This document shows, piece after piece, positions 15,467 to 24,314 of a stretch of 46,291 bases of DNA (its first letter is position 1; the number at the start of each line of letters is the position of its first letter). The stretch comes from Saprospiraceae bacterium. GTDB taxonomy: Bacteria; Bacteroidota; Bacteroidia; Chitinophagales; Saprospiraceae. The stretch covers positions 46,097-92,387 of the forward strand of contig JAHDCG010000004.1 in NCBI GenBank assembly GCA_020629965.1. Direction: 5' to 3'. The notes beneath the pieces are model-generated. The model was not told the DNA's origin, searched no databases, and saw nothing but the letters and a program-made list of their open reading frames with translations. The translations under genes and the position numbers were made by a program.

Positions 15467-16552
15467 ATGCACCAACAAATATACAGTGTCATCACCGGCA
15501 CGGGCAGTTACATTCCGAAAAAGCGAGTTAAAAATTCGGATTTCCTGCAACACGAATTTTACGATAAAACAGGCGAACCCGTCACGCGTGAGAATGCGCA
15601 AACCATTGAAAAATTCGAGGCAATAACCACCATCGCCGAGCGTCGTCATGCCGCCAAAAATATGGTGGCTTCGGACTTGGCTTTTCACGCGGCGAAAGAT
15701 GCTTTGGACTCTTCGGGCATCGACGGCGAGACCTTGGATTACATCATCGTTGCCCACAACTTCGGCGATGTCAAACACGGCAGCAACCGCGTGGACATTG
15801 TCCCCTCGCTCGCCGCCCGGGTGAAGTACAGATTAAAAATCAAAAATCCTGATTGCGTCGCTTACGACCTGCCTTTCGGCTGTCCCGGTTGGCTGCAAGC
15901 CATGATTCAAGCCGATTATTTTATCAAATCGGGCGACGCCAAGAAGGTACTGATTATCGGTTCGGAAACCCTCTCGCGTGTCTGTGACCCGCACGACCGC
16001 GACAGCATGATATACGCGGATGGTGCCGGCGCAACCATTCTCGAAGGCCGTACCAGCGAAACGCCTATCGGTATTTTAGCGCACAAAACGCGCTCCGATA
16101 CTTTCACGCATTCGCAAATGCTGAAAATGGACACTTCTTATAAAAAGGACTCCGACGCGCCGCAGGATATTTATCTGAAAATGAACGGTCGTAAACTCTA
16201 TCATTACGCGCTGACGACGGTGCCGACTGCCATTCAAAGTTGTTTGGAGAAAAGTAAAACAGAACTGTGCGACGTAAAAAAACTGCTCATTCACCAAGCC
16301 AACGGCAAAATGGATGACGCGATTATCGAACGCCTTTATGCGCTGTACGATATTCCCGAGCTGCCCGAAGGCATTATGCCGATGACCATAGATTGGCTCG
16401 GAAATTCTTCGGTTGCCACCGTACCGACCTTGCTCGATTTGATCCGGAAAGGTAAAATGGAGGGGCAAAAAATCAACCCCGGCGACACGATTATTTTTGC
16501 CAGCGTAGGTGCCGGCATGAATATCAATGCGGTGGTTTATAAGGCGGAGTAG
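15467..16552 (+). CDS. 3-oxoacyl-ACP synthase III family protein (FabH-like)
   Basis: A thiolase-fold condensing enzyme of the KAS III family, 361 residues. The catalytic triad is visible as Cys139 (FGCPGW), His276 (LIHQANGKM) and Asn313 (LGNSSVATVP). Family members start fatty-acid chains by joining acetyl- or other acyl-CoA to malonyl-ACP, but many Bacteroidota paralogues make other products (aryl polyenes, branched starters, ketones), and this one is about 30-45 residues longer than typical FabH, with an extended N-terminal segment. It lies after rpmF, recalling the rpmF-plsX-fabH order, but a terminator and nearly 450 bases separate them and plsX is missing, so housekeeping FabH identity is not certain. 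Confidence 0.88.
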   Translation: MHQQIYSVITGTGSYIPKKRVKNSDFLQHEFYDKTGEPVTRENAQTIEKFEAITTIAERRHAAKNMVASDLAFHAAKDALDSSGIDGETLDYIIVAHNFGDVKHGSNRVDIVPSLAARVKYRLKIKNPDCVAYDLPFGCPGWLQAMIQADYFIKSGDAKKVLIIGSETLSRVCDPHDRDSMIYADGAGATILEGRTSETPIGILAHKTRSDTFTHSQMLKMDTSYKKDSDAPQDIYLKMNGRKLYHYALTTVPTAIQSCLEKSKTELCDVKKLLIHQANGKMDDAIIERLYALYDIPELPEGIMPMTIDWLGNSSVATVPTLLDLIRKGKMEGQKINPGDTIIFASVGAGMNINAVVYKAE

Positions 16553-16572
16553 AACAACGCAATTGAAAAAGG

Positions 16573-16618
16573 AAGCGCGGAACAGATATACATTTTGTAT
16601 CTGTTCCGCGCTTTTAAT
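16573..16618. terminator. Bidirectional terminator, FabH-like and HlyD genes
   Basis: A perfect 16-bp stem (16573-16588 with 16598-16613) around a nine-base loop lies between converging genes and is followed by TTAATTT. Confidence 0.85.
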
Positions 16619-16699
16619 TTGAGACAGCAATCATTGAAGAAAACAGCCCCCGATTGAAAAATCTCCCGCAACCACCAACTACCACCCGCCACCTATCAC

Positions 16700-18076
16700 C
16701 TACTTCGCCACCGCCTTCACCGGCGGCTTAAATTTATCCTCTTTCATATTCACGTTATCTTCATAGAAATCGGCGGGGAAACCGTTTAACTGCCGCCAGA
16801 TTTCGTACCACACCGGCACGTCTTTCAGCAGGGCGATACCTTGTGCGCCCGCACCTACACGCAGCAAATCCGGGAAGGGTTTTTCCGGGTCGGCGGACTT
16901 GACGAGGATGCGGTATTGATTTTTGTCGTTCGGAATGTTGTCGATGGCCGTGATTTCTCCCTGATAAGTACCGAAAGTAAAATTCGACCAACCCGACACC
17001 ACAAATGCCTGCCAACCGTCGAAAATCAAACCGACTTTCTGCCCGGTAGTCAACAACGGTAAGTCCATCGGCGAGACGTACATCTCGACGGCAAGCTCCC
17101 GGGTCTGCGGTACGATGGTGACGATTTCGCCGCCCGCCTTGACGATTTCACCGATACCGGCTTTGATGGTTTTTGTGATGTAGCCCGTTTGCGGTGCGAT
17201 GACGTAGTACAAATCGTTGCGGCGGCTGTAATTTTCGTATTCGTTTTGCAGTTTATTGACGTCGCCGATAGCCTCGAATTGCCCCGACAAAGTCGCAAAT
17301 TTCTCGGATTGAGCCTTAGAGATTTTATTGGCATATTCGTTATCGACCGCCGAGAGTTGCAGTTTGGCAATGTTCAAGTCGTTGCGGCTTTCGGCGAGTT
17401 TATTGGCGGCGGAGACGGCTTTGGCTTGTGTTTCCTGTACTTTCAGACGTTTATTTTCCAAATCACTCAACGACTTAATGCCTTTTTGGTACAAAGTATC
17501 GGTACGATTGGCTTGAAATTGCGCGATGCGCAAGTCTGCCTCTGCCTGTTGCAGTGCGGCTTCATTGCTTTGTATTTTAAATTCCGCCTGCTTGATTTTG
17601 TTTTCCAACTGTTCTTTTTTCAAAACCTGCTCTTGTTGCAGGGCGGCAATTTGTCGGTCTAAGGCGGCGGCTTTTTCTCCGTAATTTTCTGCGGAGGCTC
17701 TTTTGGCATTAACCCGTTCTGCGGTTCTGCCGACCAGATTCGGGTCAAAATATTCGCTTTTCACTTCCGACAAAAAGACAATCGTATCGCCTGCCTGCAC
17801 CAGTTCGCCTTCGCGCACGTACCACTTTTCAATCCGACCGTCGATGGCGGAGTTGACGCTTTGCGGTCGCTGGCCGGGCAGCAGGGTAGTGACTTTACCC
17901 TTCATTTGAATGTTTTGCGTCCACGGTAAAAAGAAAACGATAATCGTCACGAGCAGCGTAATACTCAGCCACCATGCCGTCATCCGATTGGCGCGGGGCA
18001 GTGAAATAGAAGAAAATGCCGAGTTTTTTTCTATCTCGGCGCGTTCTTTTATGGAGTTTTCTGAAATATTAAGCAT
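16700..18076 (-). CDS. HlyD-family membrane-fusion (periplasmic adaptor) protein
   Basis: The periplasmic adaptor of a type I-like export system, 458 residues. A short cytoplasmic N-terminus is followed by one membrane helix (about 33-52), a biotinyl-lipoyl half motif (IDGRIEKWYVREGELVQAGD), a long coiled-coil hairpin (about 125-280, rich in Ala/Gln/Lys/Glu), the second lipoyl half (APQTGYITKTIKAGIGEIV), and a beta-barrel region. It normally links an inner-membrane ABC exporter to a TolC-like channel. The ABC gene lies 80 bases upstream on the same strand and presumably encodes its partner; no outer-membrane factor is encoded in this window. Confidence 0.92.
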   Translation of the reverse strand: MLNISENSIKERAEIEKNSAFSSISLPRANRMTAWWLSITLLVTIIVFFLPWTQNIQMKGKVTTLLPGQRPQSVNSAIDGRIEKWYVREGELVQAGDTIVFLSEVKSEYFDPNLVGRTAERVNAKRASAENYGEKAAALDRQIAALQQEQVLKKEQLENKIKQAEFKIQSNEAALQQAEADLRIAQFQANRTDTLYQKGIKSLSDLENKRLKVQETQAKAVSAANKLAESRNDLNIAKLQLSAVDNEYANKISKAQSEKFATLSGQFEAIGDVNKLQNEYENYSRRNDLYYVIAPQTGYITKTIKAGIGEIVKAGGEIVTIVPQTRELAVEMYVSPMDLPLLTTGQKVGLIFDGWQAFVVSGWSNFTFGTYQGEITAIDNIPNDKNQYRILVKSADPEKPFPDLLRVGAGAQGIALLKDVPVWYEIWRQLNGFPADFYEDNVNMKEDKFKPPVKAVAK

Positions 18077-18156
18077 TGGCGAATGTTGGTTGGAAAATTT
18101 TAGTCGGTTAAAAAATGTCGAACGTAAAGGCGCAGAGTTTTTTCGCGTTCCTCAAA

Positions 18157-19908
18157 TTATTCCGCACTTTGCAACTCCGGCAGCCGGAAAATATCTCTGA
18201 TGTATTCGTTTTTCTTCAAATCGTCGAAGTGACCGTCGGCTACGATTTCTCCTTTTTTCAACAGAATAACCCGGTCGCATTTGGCGGCAAATTCCGCATT
18301 ATCCGAAATGGCAACGAGTGTGCGGTGTCGATTTTGTTGCGTCAAAAAGTCGATAATGTGCTCCTTTTCCTTTTGCTCGATACGCGGCATAAAATTGTCG
18401 AACAGCAGCAGACAAGGATCGGAAATCAAGGTGCGCGCCAGTACGATTTTGGTGCGCACGCTGCGCGGCACGTTCGTTCCGCCGGCGAGCAAAACCGTTT
18501 GGTAGCCTTTGGGCAGGTGATTGACATCCAAGTGCAGGTCGATATCTTTTGCGACTTTGACGACATCCTGCACCGAAACCTTGTTTTTGCCGAGGGTGAT
18601 ATTTTCGAGAATAGTTCCGTTAAAAATCTCGTTTTGCAGACTCAAAACGCCGATGCGTTTGCGCAAACTTTCGGGATTGATACCTTTAATCGGAATACCG
18701 TTGTAAGCAATCATGCCCGAAAAATTCGAGTATAATCCTTCCAAAAGAGACACCAAAGTCGATTTTCCGGAGCCGTTATAACCCGAAATACAGATGTGTT
18801 CTCCTTTTTTAATACTCAACGAAATATTTTTCAAGGTCGGTACGTCCGCGTCCGCAAACTGAAAGCTTACTTCGTCCATTTCGATGGCGACACCCGCTTC
18901 GGTGTTGAGGTCTTCAAAAGAAAGCCCGTCCGTATTGTCCATCGGTAAGTCCGTCACAAAACCGATTTTTTCCAAAGCCGTCAGCACGTCGTAGATATTT
19001 TCCATGCTTTTAATCAGCTTATCGACCGAGCCGGTAATGAGGATGACCACGATTTCGGCCGCAACAAACTGCCCGATGCTGATTTCATTATTGATGACCA
19101 GTACAGTACCCAAAATCAACAAAGCCGCCGTAATTATTACCTTAAAAACAATAATGCTGCTGTACTGCGCCAACAAAACTCTAAAGTGACTTTTGCGAGC
19201 CGTCAGATAACTTTCCGTCAAATGATTGGTGCGTTCTATGGGCAGTCCTTCCCCCGCGCCGGACATTTTAAAGATATTCATCGTGCGCCCCAACTCTTCC
19301 AGCCAATGCGCTACGGCATATTTATATTTACTTTCCTTCAGACTCGTTTCGATTCCTCGCTGTCCGGTCAGTCTAAAAATGGCAAATAAGGTAAGCGATA
19401 AAAAACCGCCGAAAAATACAAATGAAGGATGATAAAAAGAGAGTAGAATGAGACCGAATATAATCTGTAAAATTGCCGAGGAGGTGTCCATCAGAATTTT
19501 CGGAATGCCCTTTTGCAAGGTGATGGTATCGAAAAAACGGTTGATGAGTTCGGGCGCATAAATTTCGGTCAAAGCCTCGGGCTTCAAACGCGGAATGCGC
19601 CAGGCAAACTCGAATGCCGAGCGCGTAAAAATGCGCCGTTGGATAGCCTCCGTCACGGTAAGTTGCATAATGGTCAAAAAACCGTTGAGTGCAATACCCG
19701 CCGTGATGATACCGATGAGCAGCCACAGTGATGAGGAAGTCTCGCCGCCCGTCAGCAAATTGATAATGGCCTGCACGCCGAGGGGGAGAGAAAGCGTAAT
19801 AAAACCCGCAAAAATGGCGTACAAATAAATGTAGCTGATTTCCTTGCTGTCGGGCTTCAACAGACGGAAAAAACGCTTAGCCGGGGTAAACGGATTTTTA
19901 ATTTCCAT
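18157..19908 (-). CDS. ABC exporter half-transporter with degenerate ATPase domain
   Basis: A 583-residue fused membrane/ATPase protein: six-helix type I exporter domain (about 25-310) and a C-terminal nucleotide-binding domain. Walker A is intact (GYNGSGKST, Lys382) and a Q-loop is present (LSLQNEIFNG). The rest is degenerate: where LSGGQ is expected the sequence reads NVPRSVRTK; Walker B ends LLLFDN with Asn505 in place of the catalytic Glu; the D-loop SALD is PRIE; and the H-loop His is Asp536 (AISDNAEF). A homodimer of this protein would lack canonical hydrolysis sites. No C39 peptidase domain is present. It is paired with the HlyD gene and presumably exports a peptide or protein. The start at 19908 is an ATG; a TTG at 19926 would add six residues. 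Confidence 0.9.
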   Translation of the reverse strand: MEIKNPFTPAKRFFRLLKPDSKEISYIYLYAIFAGFITLSLPLGVQAIINLLTGGETSSSLWLLIGIITAGIALNGFLTIMQLTVTEAIQRRIFTRSAFEFAWRIPRLKPEALTEIYAPELINRFFDTITLQKGIPKILMDTSSAILQIIFGLILLSFYHPSFVFFGGFLSLTLFAIFRLTGQRGIETSLKESKYKYAVAHWLEELGRTMNIFKMSGAGEGLPIERTNHLTESYLTARKSHFRVLLAQYSSIIVFKVIITAALLILGTVLVINNEISIGQFVAAEIVVILITGSVDKLIKSMENIYDVLTALEKIGFVTDLPMDNTDGLSFEDLNTEAGVAIEMDEVSFQFADADVPTLKNISLSIKKGEHICISGYNGSGKSTLVSLLEGLYSNFSGMIAYNGIPIKGINPESLRKRIGVLSLQNEIFNGTILENITLGKNKVSVQDVVKVAKDIDLHLDVNHLPKGYQTVLLAGGTNVPRSVRTKIVLARTLISDPCLLLFDNFMPRIEQKEKEHIIDFLTQQNRHRTLVAISDNAEFAAKCDRVILLKKGEIVADGHFDDLKKNEYIRDIFRLPELQSAE

Positions 19909-20090
19909 AAAATATCGGTTTATCAAGTTGATTTAGAACGGAGTAAGATTAAATAAAAACGGAAAATGCACAATTTAGTCAGGTCAAAACCAATAACATG
20001 GTTTGACTTACTCATTAACAAGATAGTAATACTATTGTTTCTTAAATCTTTGCTTTATTTTTTTTAAATTACGGTTAAACAAATTGCAAA

Positions 20091-20135
20091 AGAAAAAAGC
20101 CGCTCTCGTCCTAAACGAAAACGGCTTTCTTTTTT
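20091..20135 (-). terminator. Terminator of the flavin reductase gene
   Basis: On the minus strand CGGCTTTTTTC closes a stem with the complementary GAAAGCCG segment (20122-20135 with 20091-20102). It lies 14 bases past the stop. Confidence 0.7.
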
Positions 20136-20148
20136 GAAAGTTTTACAA

Positions 20149-21039
20149 CTATACATACTCTCCGAGCCAAGCAATTTTTGCTCCGTACATCCGGTGTCGG
20201 TCGTCTCTCAAAATTTCCTGCGCCAGGCGGTGCAAACCCTCGCGTACATCGGGCGCATCGAGCGTCGCGCGCACCCGATTGTCGCTTTCTTTCAATTCTA
20301 AAACTTCGGCTTCGGCGGGTGCCTGCGGCAGTCCCGCCAACTGCCCGAGATTGTTTCCCGTCAATATTTTTGACTGCTTAATGCTTTCGGGCAGCGCGTC
20401 GTAGCCGATAGTCATTTCGGTCACGGGCTGCACGATAGTCTCTATTGCCGCCCCGCTTGCCCGCACGTAAAAGGCGCGACCCATTCTGCCCATCAGGTCG
20501 ATTTTGTGCGGGTCGATGCGTCCGCGCTCGTCGATGACTTCGTCTTTAATGTGCATTTTCAGCACCTCGCAAATAATCAAATGCCCCGCGCCGCCGTGCT
20601 CACCGAGGGTCTTGATTTCAGTGACTTTGCATTCCATATTGACGGGACTTTCCTCGACTAAATAAGGACGCACTTCCGTTGCCGGCACCGGTGTCAGACC
20701 CGCCTTCGCAAACTCGCTGATGTCCGCATCAAACTGCACACTCGCCACTGCCATTTGGCGGACAATCGCATGATTTACCACACTCACCACAACCTCTTTT
20801 GTCGCCAAGACGTTTGCTAAGGTATCTTTCGTCGTATTATCGACCACACGTCGGTTACTCGAAAAAACCAGTATCGGCGGATTAGAACTAAAGGCATTAA
20901 AAAAGCTGTACGGTGCTAAATTTGCGTTGCCCTCTTCATCCACGGTACTCACAAAAGCAATGGGACGGGGCGCGACGGCACCGAGCAAGAATTGATGAAA
21001 GTCGCGGGTCGGGGTTGTCTTTGGGTCGATTACGGCCAT
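20149..21039 (-). CDS. Flavin reductase-like FMN-binding protein
   Basis: A 296-residue cytoplasmic protein of the flavin-reductase-like, split-barrel FMN-binding family. The N-terminal 200 residues show the family pattern: LGAVAPRPIAFVSTVDEEG, NLAPYSFFNAFSSNPP, DTLANVLATKEVVV, and the ESPVNMECKV block. The C-terminal 90 residues are an extra region with an Asp/Arg-rich helical end. The family reduces or binds FMN, but no partner oxygenase is encoded nearby, so the substrate is unknown. The start codon follows a CA-rich leader. Confidence 0.88.
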   Translation of the reverse strand: MAVIDPKTTPTRDFHQFLLGAVAPRPIAFVSTVDEEGNANLAPYSFFNAFSSNPPILVFSSNRRVVDNTTKDTLANVLATKEVVVSVVNHAIVRQMAVASVQFDADISEFAKAGLTPVPATEVRPYLVEESPVNMECKVTEIKTLGEHGGAGHLIICEVLKMHIKDEVIDERGRIDPHKIDLMGRMGRAFYVRASGAAIETIVQPVTEMTIGYDALPESIKQSKILTGNNLGQLAGLPQAPAEAEVLELKESDNRVRATLDAPDVREGLHRLAQEILRDDRHRMYGAKIAWLGEYV

Positions 21040-21156
21040 GGTAAATTTTTGTTTGAGTCGTTAGAAAATTGTTGGAGTGGTTGGAGTTGTTCGCGCCTCT
21101 CTCCTCTCACTTTCTCCCCTCTCTCCTCAAAAAAAACGTGAAAATAGAAAAATAAA

Positions 21157-21696
21157 ATGAACGGAACCTTAAAAATGTTCGCTGCGGCGCTAATCGTTGC
21201 GGGATTAATTTTAGTCGGAAAGAATCTCTATATGTCTCCCAAATATGCGGACGGCGAAGAACTGCCCGCTTTCTCGGCAACGCTGATGAACGGTAAAAAC
21301 CTTGAACTCGCCGACCTGCGCGGCAGTGTCGTTCTTTTAGACTTTTGGGGCAGTTGGTGCGGTCCCTGTCGCGCTAAAAACAAGGATTTGGTACGCATTT
21401 ACGACACCTATCACGATGCAAAATTTAAGGAGATTGAAAACTTTGAAATCGTCAGCGTCGCCGTTGACCGCAGCGAAAAAGCGTGGAAAAAGGCGATTAA
21501 GCAAGACAATCTGCACTGGGAAAATCACATTTTCGACCAAGCGACCAATCTCAAATTTTTTAACGGCGAAATTGCCAAAGAATTCGGTGTGAAAGAAGTG
21601 CCGTCGAATTATTTACTGAATGAAAAAGGCGAAATCGTCGGGGTTAATTTGAAAATGTCGGAATTGGAGGCGCGATTGGCGGAAATGACGCAATAG
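21157..21696 (+). CDS. TlpA-like thioredoxin-fold protein, membrane-anchored
   Basis: A 179-residue protein with an N-terminal membrane anchor or uncleaved signal (about 6-22) and a periplasmic TlpA/ResA-type thioredoxin domain. The active site is WCGPC (Cys68, Cys71) and the cis-proline is in KEVPSNYLL. The DRSEKAWKKAI segment is the usual insertion of the TlpA/ResA group. It probably reduces disulfides in the periplasm, for example in cytochrome c maturation or oxidative repair, but no cytochrome genes are near. It stands divergently from the flavin reductase and converges with the glycosyltransferase downstream after 21 bases. Confidence 0.92.
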   Translation: MNGTLKMFAAALIVAGLILVGKNLYMSPKYADGEELPAFSATLMNGKNLELADLRGSVVLLDFWGSWCGPCRAKNKDLVRIYDTYHDAKFKEIENFEIVSVAVDRSEKAWKKAIKQDNLHWENHIFDQATNLKFFNGEIAKEFGVKEVPSNYLLNEKGEIVGVNLKMSELEARLAEMTQ

Positions 21697-21717
21697 GTTT
21701 GGAAAAGGTCTGAATAG

Positions 21718-23271
21718 TTATTTCAAACTCAAATGCTTCACCGTAAAAAAGAAAATAGTTCCGTAGCCCAAAGTCAGCAGCGTGTGAAACAACAGAAAAA
21801 CGGGCTGCTGCAAATAAATACCGCCGACCAATCCCGCCAAAAAGTAAAGGGTAAAAAAGCCCTCGCCGACGGTGGTTTTTTTCAGTTTAAAACTGCGGTA
21901 TTTTTCCTTTTGAAAGGAGTCTTTGACTGAATTGATGCCGTATTTCGGCGTGCGGACGAAAGGCGATTGTTTGCCGAAATAACCCTGCAAAACAGCAATG
22001 GAATTGTGCAACGCCAAGCCCATCGACAGTGCCAAAAAGAGCGGAAAGAGCAACAAAAATTTAAAGAAAAGTTTAATCCGCGACGCGCCCGTAATGTCGC
22101 CCTGCACATTCCCGACAAAGTAAATCAAAGCAATACTGATGAGTCCCGATAGGAACCAGGCAAAAACCGAAGTATTGACGGTCACGTAATCCATCAAAAA
22201 AACCAAAGGCACGCTGAAAACACCGACCAAAAAGACAAAAACAAAAATGGTGCTGCCCAGCAAATGCGAGGTCGCCTGCACCTTTTGTCCGAATGATAAA
22301 TCGGAACTCCAGACCGTCGGCAGCATCTTTTTTGCCGTCTCCGCACCGCCTTTCATCCAGCGATACTGCTGACTTTTAAAGCCGTTCATCTCCGCCGGCA
22401 ACTCTGCGGGCGAGCCGAATTTTTCGAGGTAAAAAATGCGCCAGCCTTTCAACTGCGCCCGAATGCTCAAATCCAAATCTTCGGTTAGCGTATCGGCCTC
22501 CCAACCGCCCGCTTCTTCGATGGTTTTTCTGCGCCATACGCCGGCGGTGCCGTTAAATTGCAACAGATAATTTCCCGCGCGGCGCCCGGTTTGTTCGACC
22601 GAAAAATGCACGTTTAACTGCAAAGCCTGCAAGCGGGTGATGATGGAATAATCTTCGTTGAGGTGTTCCCAGCGGGTCTGCACCACGCCGATTTTTTCGT
22701 CTTGAAAATGCGGAATTGTTTGTTTTAAAAAGTCGATGCGCGGCATGAAATCAGCGTCGAAAATTGCCATAAATTCGCCCGTCGCTTCGCTCATCGCCGC
22801 TTTGAGCGCGCCCGCTTTGTAGCCCGTGCGGTCGATACGGCGGATTTGTTTGATGTTAAAACCTTTGGCTTGATATTCCGCGACTTTGGCGGCGACGATA
22901 TCGACGGTTTCGTCGGTGCTGTCGTCCAAAATGTGAATTTCCAGTTTATCTTTCGGATAGTCGAACTCGCAAACCCGGTCGATGAGTCGGGCGATGACGT
23001 ACAGTTCATTAAAAATCGGCAACTGTACCGTCACGACGGGGTACTCATAGATTTCTTCCTCTTCTTCCGCAAAACCGCCTACACCTGCGAGGGCGAGAAC
23101 CGGTTTTTTCTTTTTAGCAATCTTAGCCAAATGCGCTTTGGCAATCGTTTTATTGTTACGCCAAAATTTCTTGTAAGCAAAAAGCAACTGAAACTGCAAG
23201 AGGCAGTACGCCGTGATATAGACCAAAGCGATGGTGTACAGTACCAAAAAAGTGTAAGCTAATACAGTCAT
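21718..23271 (-). CDS. Membrane GT2 glycosyltransferase, cellulose synthase-like
   Basis: A processive-type family 2 glycosyltransferase of 517 residues. An N-terminal membrane helix (about 8-30) precedes a cytoplasmic GT-A domain with the DD pair (Asp116-117), DAD (172-174), TED (263-265) and QQYRW (301-305) motifs of the cellulose synthase-like group, followed by about four C-terminal membrane helices (about 338-490). Members make linear beta-glucans, glucomannan-like polymers or other polysaccharides and thread them across the membrane. No PilZ domain or BcsB-like partner is seen. The second GT2 gene lies 49 bases upstream on the same strand, so they probably form one operon. Confidence 0.92.
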   Translation of the reverse strand: MTVLAYTFLVLYTIALVYITAYCLLQFQLLFAYKKFWRNNKTIAKAHLAKIAKKKKPVLALAGVGGFAEEEEEIYEYPVVTVQLPIFNELYVIARLIDRVCEFDYPKDKLEIHILDDSTDETVDIVAAKVAEYQAKGFNIKQIRRIDRTGYKAGALKAAMSEATGEFMAIFDADFMPRIDFLKQTIPHFQDEKIGVVQTRWEHLNEDYSIITRLQALQLNVHFSVEQTGRRAGNYLLQFNGTAGVWRRKTIEEAGGWEADTLTEDLDLSIRAQLKGWRIFYLEKFGSPAELPAEMNGFKSQQYRWMKGGAETAKKMLPTVWSSDLSFGQKVQATSHLLGSTIFVFVFLVGVFSVPLVFLMDYVTVNTSVFAWFLSGLISIALIYFVGNVQGDITGASRIKLFFKFLLLFPLFLALSMGLALHNSIAVLQGYFGKQSPFVRTPKYGINSVKDSFQKEKYRSFKLKKTTVGEGFFTLYFLAGLVGGIYLQQPVFLLFHTLLTLGYGTIFFFTVKHLSLK

Positions 23272-23320
23272 TTTTTTGAGTGTAAGTTATCGTAAAAAGA
23301 AAAGTCGCCGGTGATTGGAT

Positions 23321-24019
23321 TTAAAGCAGTTTAAAAATCGTCCACAAGATTTTATGACCCGCCAAAATTGTTCCTTTCAGCGTACCCGAAATCTTGGAAA
23401 CCCCGATGCGACTGCGATAGCGCACGGGTACTTCCGTGCAGCGCAGTTTCATCTTAGCGGCTTTGACCTGCATTTCTACCGTCCAGCCAAAATCCGGGTC
23501 GTTCATTTGCAGGGCTAAAAGTTTGTCGTATTTTATCGCCCGAAAAGGTCCCAAATCCGTAAATTCGTATTTGTAAAACAGCTTTATCAAACTCGTCGCC
23601 AGCCAATTTCCGAATATCTGCTGCGGCTGCATCGCCCCGTCTTCCGTCTCGCCCAAAGCCCGCGAACCGATGACCAAATCGGCATCTTTTTCCGCAATCG
23701 GTTGTATCAACAACGGCATTTCTTCACCATAATCCGAGTAGTCGCCGTCGATAAAAACGACGATATCGGGCTGTTCAATCACGGGCTTTGCCGCGATGTA
23801 CTCCATGCCTTTCAGGCAAGCCGAACCGTAGCCCGGGCGCGACTCCTGCACGACAACGGCACCCGCTGCGGCGGCGACTTCGGCGGTATTATCCTTGCTG
23901 TTGTTGTTGCAGACGATAATATCACGCACCAATTTTTTCGGAATATCACGCACGACCAAGCCGATGGATTTTTCTTCATTGTACGCAGGAATAATGACGT
24001 CGATAATCGGCTTTGTCAT
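23321..24019 (-). CDS. GT2 glycosyltransferase, polyprenyl-phosphate sugar transferase type
   Basis: A 232-residue soluble or peripheral family 2 glycosyltransferase resembling dolichyl-phosphate mannosyl/glucosyl synthases. The N-terminal IIPAYNEEKSIG and DGD (91-93, in VVFIDGDYSDYG) motifs bind the nucleotide sugar and metal. GSRALGE and FTDLGPFRAIKYD are typical of the group. It lacks the C-terminal membrane helices of GtrB-type enzymes. It could load a sugar on undecaprenyl phosphate for the downstream membrane GT2 or for another envelope polymer. A -7 element and a 9-bp inverted repeat lie just upstream, suggesting regulated transcription of the pair. Confidence 0.9.
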   Translation of the reverse strand: MTKPIIDVIIPAYNEEKSIGLVVRDIPKKLVRDIIVCNNNSKDNTAEVAAAAGAVVVQESRPGYGSACLKGMEYIAAKPVIEQPDIVVFIDGDYSDYGEEMPLLIQPIAEKDADLVIGSRALGETEDGAMQPQQIFGNWLATSLIKLFYKYEFTDLGPFRAIKYDKLLALQMNDPDFGWTVEMQVKAAKMKLRCTEVPVRYRSRIGVSKISGTLKGTILAGHKILWTIFKLL

Positions 24020-24045
24020 AAAATTCGGACTCCCTTTACGATTTT

Positions 24046-24069
24046 AATTGACAAGATATATTGTCAATT
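24046..24069 (-). promoter_or_regulatory. Perfect 9-bp inverted repeat at the GT2 operon start, likely operator
   Basis: AATTGACAA and TTGTCAATT flank a six-base spacer (GATATA). It lies five bases downstream of the -7 element, covering the likely transcription start, a usual position for a repressor site. The regulator is unknown. Confidence 0.45.
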
Positions 24070-24074
24070 TGACA

Positions 24075-24082
24075 CAAAGGTA
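24075..24082 (-). promoter_or_regulatory. -7 promoter element of the GT2 operon
   Basis: The minus strand reads TACCTTTG, an exact match to the Bacteroidota -7 consensus. No TTG is seen at the -33 spacing. Confidence 0.5.
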
Positions 24083-24314
24083 ATTTAAAACCCGACATTC
24101 TTAATGTCCGTTGGTGAACATGCCAAAAGCATTTAACATCGCATTGCGGAAAAAGCGGCTATTTTTGCACCGAAAGAGGCGTTTTTTGCGTTTGAGGGGA
24201 ATTGAACGCAAACTTTGCAAGGCGAGAGGGCAGAGAAATGTAAACGGAAGGGAAAAGGTCGGGTATTCCGACCCGGAACTCCCCAACCTCTCAACCACAC
24301 AACAACAAGAACAG

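Noticed and set aside
24111-24314. N-terminal extension of the beta-helix lipoprotein
   Set aside because: It begins at TTG, is strongly basic, and would bury a perfect lipoprotein signal starting at 24315.
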